Assembly: GCA_017480195.1 (NCBI GenBank)
Contig: JAFVBE010000009.1
Span: 41,990-105,989 of the forward strand
From: Lachnospiraceae bacterium
GTDB lineage: Bacteria > Bacillota > Clostridia > Lachnospirales > Lachnospiraceae
Length of the DNA stretch: 64,000 nt
Direction of reading: 5' to 3'
The notes beneath the pieces are model-generated. The model had not been told where the DNA came from. It worked only from the letters and a program-made list of their open reading frames with translations, and did not search any database. Position 1 is the stretch's first letter. Every line of letters begins with the position of its first letter. Position numbers and translations under genes: made by a program. Below, one piece after another: positions 62,612-64,000 of the stretch.

Positions 62612-62789
62612 CGATGAACTGCCGTAGACAGTAGGTGCCGCAAGGCATAAGGAGAAAACGCCTACCGAGGAAGAATCGTAAGTCAAATGATTTAACGCAT
62701 TTTAACTCTCATGCTGCGCAGTATGAGAGTTTTTCTTTCGCAAAATTGCAGATTCATTATAATGAAATTTTATAAGGAGGTGCAAGACT
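62612..62789 (+). promoter_or_regulatory. Ribosomal protein L10 leader
   Basis: The leader holds GTAGACAGTAGGTG...GCAAGGCATAA and CCTACCGAGGA, the conserved kink-turn part of the L10 leader, then an intrinsic hairpin AACTCTCATgCTG-CG-CAGtATGAGAGTT (62704-62731) with a T run. L10(L12)4 binds this RNA to repress the operon. Confidence 0.88.
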
Positions 62790-63278
62790 TTGGCAAAGGT
62801 AGAATTAAAACAGCCTGTAGTTGAAGAGATTAAGGAAAATCTTAAAGACGCAAAGACAGTTGTATTAGTTGATTATCGTGGACTTACTGTTGAACAGGAT
62901 ACCAAACTTCGTAAGACCTTAAGAGAAGAAGGTGTTATATACAAGGTATATAAGAACACAATGGTTAAGCTCGCTATCGACGGTACAGAGTTTGATTCAA
63001 TCAAGGATGACCTTGAAGGACCAACAGCAGTTGCAGTATCCAAGACAGATGCTACAGCGGCTGCAAGAGTGCTTGCTAAGTTCGCAAAGGAGAATCCGGC
63101 ACTTGAGATTAAGTCAGGTATTGTAGAGGGTACTTATTATGATGCTAAGGGCATCGGCACAATATCTACCATACCTTCAAGAGACGAGCTTATTTCCAAG
63201 TTCCTTGGAAGTATCCAGTCACCTATTGCAAACTTTGCTCGTGTTATTAAGCAGATTGCAGAGTCAAAAGAGGCTTAG
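62790..63278 (+). CDS. rplJ: Ribosomal protein uL10, TTG start
   Basis: The 162-residue protein forms the base of the L12 stalk. It starts at the TTG at 62790 after TAAGGAGGTG; the next residues AKVELKQPVVEEIKE match the family. DYRGLTVEQDTKLRKTLRE and KNTMVKLAI are typical. A TTG start may limit its synthesis relative to L7/L12, of which several copies bind each L10. Control is through the leader upstream. Confidence 0.96.
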   Translation: MAKVELKQPVVEEIKENLKDAKTVVLVDYRGLTVEQDTKLRKTLREEGVIYKVYKNTMVKLAIDGTEFDSIKDDLEGPTAVAVSKTDATAAARVLAKFAKENPALEIKSGIVEGTYYDAKGIGTISTIPSRDELISKFLGSIQSPIANFARVIKQIAESKEA

Positions 63279-63289
63279 GACAAGCCACA

Positions 63290-63365
63290 TATCATTTTAA
63301 TAAATGATAGGAAATAATAAAAAATAAACATTGAATGATTATATTTTTAGAAGGAAGTCATTCAA
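63290..63365 (+). promoter_or_regulatory. Two hairpins between rplJ and rplL
   Basis: TATCATTT-TAAT-AAATGATA (63290-63309) and TTGAATGA (63331-63338) with TCATTCAA (63358-63365). They may be processing or pausing sites that help set the L12 to L10 ratio. Confidence 0.4.
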
Positions 63366-63393
63366 ACAATTTAGAATTTAGGAGGAAATAAAA

Positions 63394-63765
63394 ATGACAA
63401 CTCAGGAAATTATTGAAGTTATCAAGGGTTTATCAGTATTAGAGTTAAATGATTTAGTAAAAGCATGTGAGGAAGAGTTCGGTGTATCTGCAGCAGCAGG
63501 TGTTGTAGTTGCAGCAGCAGGTGGTGCTGAGGCAGCAGGTGCAGCAGAAGAGAAGGATGCTTTTGATGTTGAGCTTACAGAAGTTGGCGCTGAGAAGGTT
63601 AAGGTTATCAAGGTTGTAAGAGATGTTACAGGTCTTGGACTTAAGGAAGCTAAGGATGTTGTTGAGGGCGCTCCTAAGGTTGTTAAGGAGGGTGCTTCTA
63701 AGGCTGAGGCTGAGGAAATCAAGACTAAGCTTGAAGAAGTTGGCGCAAAGGTTACTCTTAAGTAA
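63394..63765 (+). CDS. rplL: Ribosomal protein bL12 (L7/L12)
   Basis: The 123-residue stalk protein has an N-terminal dimerisation domain ([29 protein letters not shown]), an Ala/Gly hinge (about 33-52) and the C-terminal factor-binding domain ([33 protein letters not shown]). GGAGG precedes the ATG. A terminator follows. Confidence 0.97.
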   Translation: MTTQEIIEVIKGLSVLELNDLVKACEEEFGVSAAAGVVVAAAGGAEAAGAAEEKDAFDVELTEVGAEKVKVIKVVRDVTGLGLKEAKDVVEGAPKVVKEGASKAEAEEIKTKLEEVGAKVTLK

Positions 63766-63785
63766 TTTAAGCATTTATTTTATAT

Positions 63786-63818
63786 ACCGGTTTGGCGTTT
63801 TTGCCAAGCCGGTTTTTC
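63786..63818 (+). terminator. rplL terminator
   Basis: ACCGGTTTGGC (63786-63796) pairs with GCCAAGCCGGT (63803-63813) with one G-T pair, then a T run. Confidence 0.88.
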
Positions 63819-63881
63819 TATTCAATATCTGAAAAAAATATTTCTTAAAATCAAAAATCTTGTAGGTTTGTCAAACATTTG

Positions 63882-64000
63882 TTACACTGACGACAGATAA
63901 TCCTGTAATACCTGATTAGGGGATTTCCATCCAAGAGGTCGCATAGGAAAGTTGTTGTAATCCCTACGGTTATATACTTTCAGTTGGTTAGCGAAGTCAT
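63882..64000 (-). mobile_element. C-terminal end of an integrase-type transposase, cut by the window edge
   Basis: On the minus strand an open frame reads in from the edge and ends at a stop at 63882-63884. Its 39 residues (FANQLKVYNRRDYNNFPMRP then LGWKSPNQVLQDYLSSV) match the C-terminal end of DDE integrase-core transposases of the IS3-like type. The DNA just beyond the stop, TGTTTGACAAACCTACA (complement of about 63862-63878), may be the element's inverted repeat. The element lies about 45 bp after the rplL terminator; the rest is outside the window. Confidence 0.7.

Overview
The window is a stretch of a low-to-moderate GC Firmicutes chromosome, most likely a Lachnospiraceae-type Clostridia (Roseburia/Eubacterium/Butyrivibrio-like). 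That placement is an inference from gene content: Cys-rich 'HCB'-type peptide, DUF4250, TSCPD protein, PPi-type phosphofructokinase, anaerobic ribonucleotide reductase NrdDG, TTG/ATT starts with strong GGAGG sites, L10 and L20 leaders, SpoIID-like protein. No 16S or other decisive marker is present. The density is that of a normal chromosome; the only transposase is a fragment cut by the right edge.

Layout. 1-2.1 kb: Cys/Gly-rich peptide and a DUF4143 AAA ATPase. 2.1-6.9 kb: arginine biosynthesis, argG divergent from argCJB across an AT-rich promoter/operator region. 6.9-8 kb: two large palindromes and a GNAT. 8-14 kb: FKBP-type lipoprotein, nrdD/nrdG with an NrdR-box promoter, dUTPase, PPi-PFK, tRNA-Leu(CAG). 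14-26.5 kb: membrane protein, probable 6S RNA, SpoIID/LytB protein, YihY, glyA, ftsH, yfbR-like nucleotidase, second DUF4143 ATPase, AI-2E permease, CbiE/CbiT-like protein, DUF4250. 26.5-33 kb: leuS, purA, birA, a small membrane protein, icd. 33-38 kb: TPR/J-like protein overlapping an HscC-like Hsp70. 38-39.6 kb: infC-rpmI-rplT with L20-type leader, then tRNA-Leu(AAG). 39.7-51.4 kb: O-antigen-ligase-like protein, tyrS, glycerol-1-phosphate dehydrogenase-like gene, HAD, TSCPD, ROK kinase, 6-phospho-beta-glucosidase, EAL protein, Smr, sodium symporter. 51.4-56 kb: VTC/DUF4956/beta-helix lipoprotein operon behind an 11-bp direct-repeat operator. 56-60.5 kb: ABC-F protein with an attenuator-like leader, GNAT, GH13 amylase. 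60.6-64 kb: DNA-entry-type nuclease, SPOR amidase, L10 leader with rplJ-rplL, transposase fragment.

How parts work together. argCJB and argG belong to one pathway with divergent promoters; argD, argF and argH are not here. NrdDG and dUTPase both serve dNTP supply. leuS, both tRNA-Leu genes, tyrS, infC and the ribosomal genes are translation functions. The VTC domain protein and DUF4956 are a recurring pair in Clostridia and are followed here by a secreted Cthe_2159-type protein.

The most unusual content is non-coding. (i) Both tRNA-Leu genes are followed by the same kind of element: an AAAAAGG-type terminator, then a 96- or 126-bp structure whose ends are complementary and copy the 3' end of that particular tRNA; its hairpins keep their shape while their sequence changes between copies. 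(ii) A palindrome family (6.87-7.15 kb and 55.93-56.17 kb) shares outer blocks while its apical arms covary around a constant CATAAATG. (iii) An about 80-bp repeat at 23.8 kb and, doubled, at 39.95-40.09 kb carries a complete TTGCTT-N17-TATAAT promoter and stands before two membrane-protein genes. (iv) Three AT-rich repeats at 32-33 bp spacing precede the first DUF4143 ATPase.
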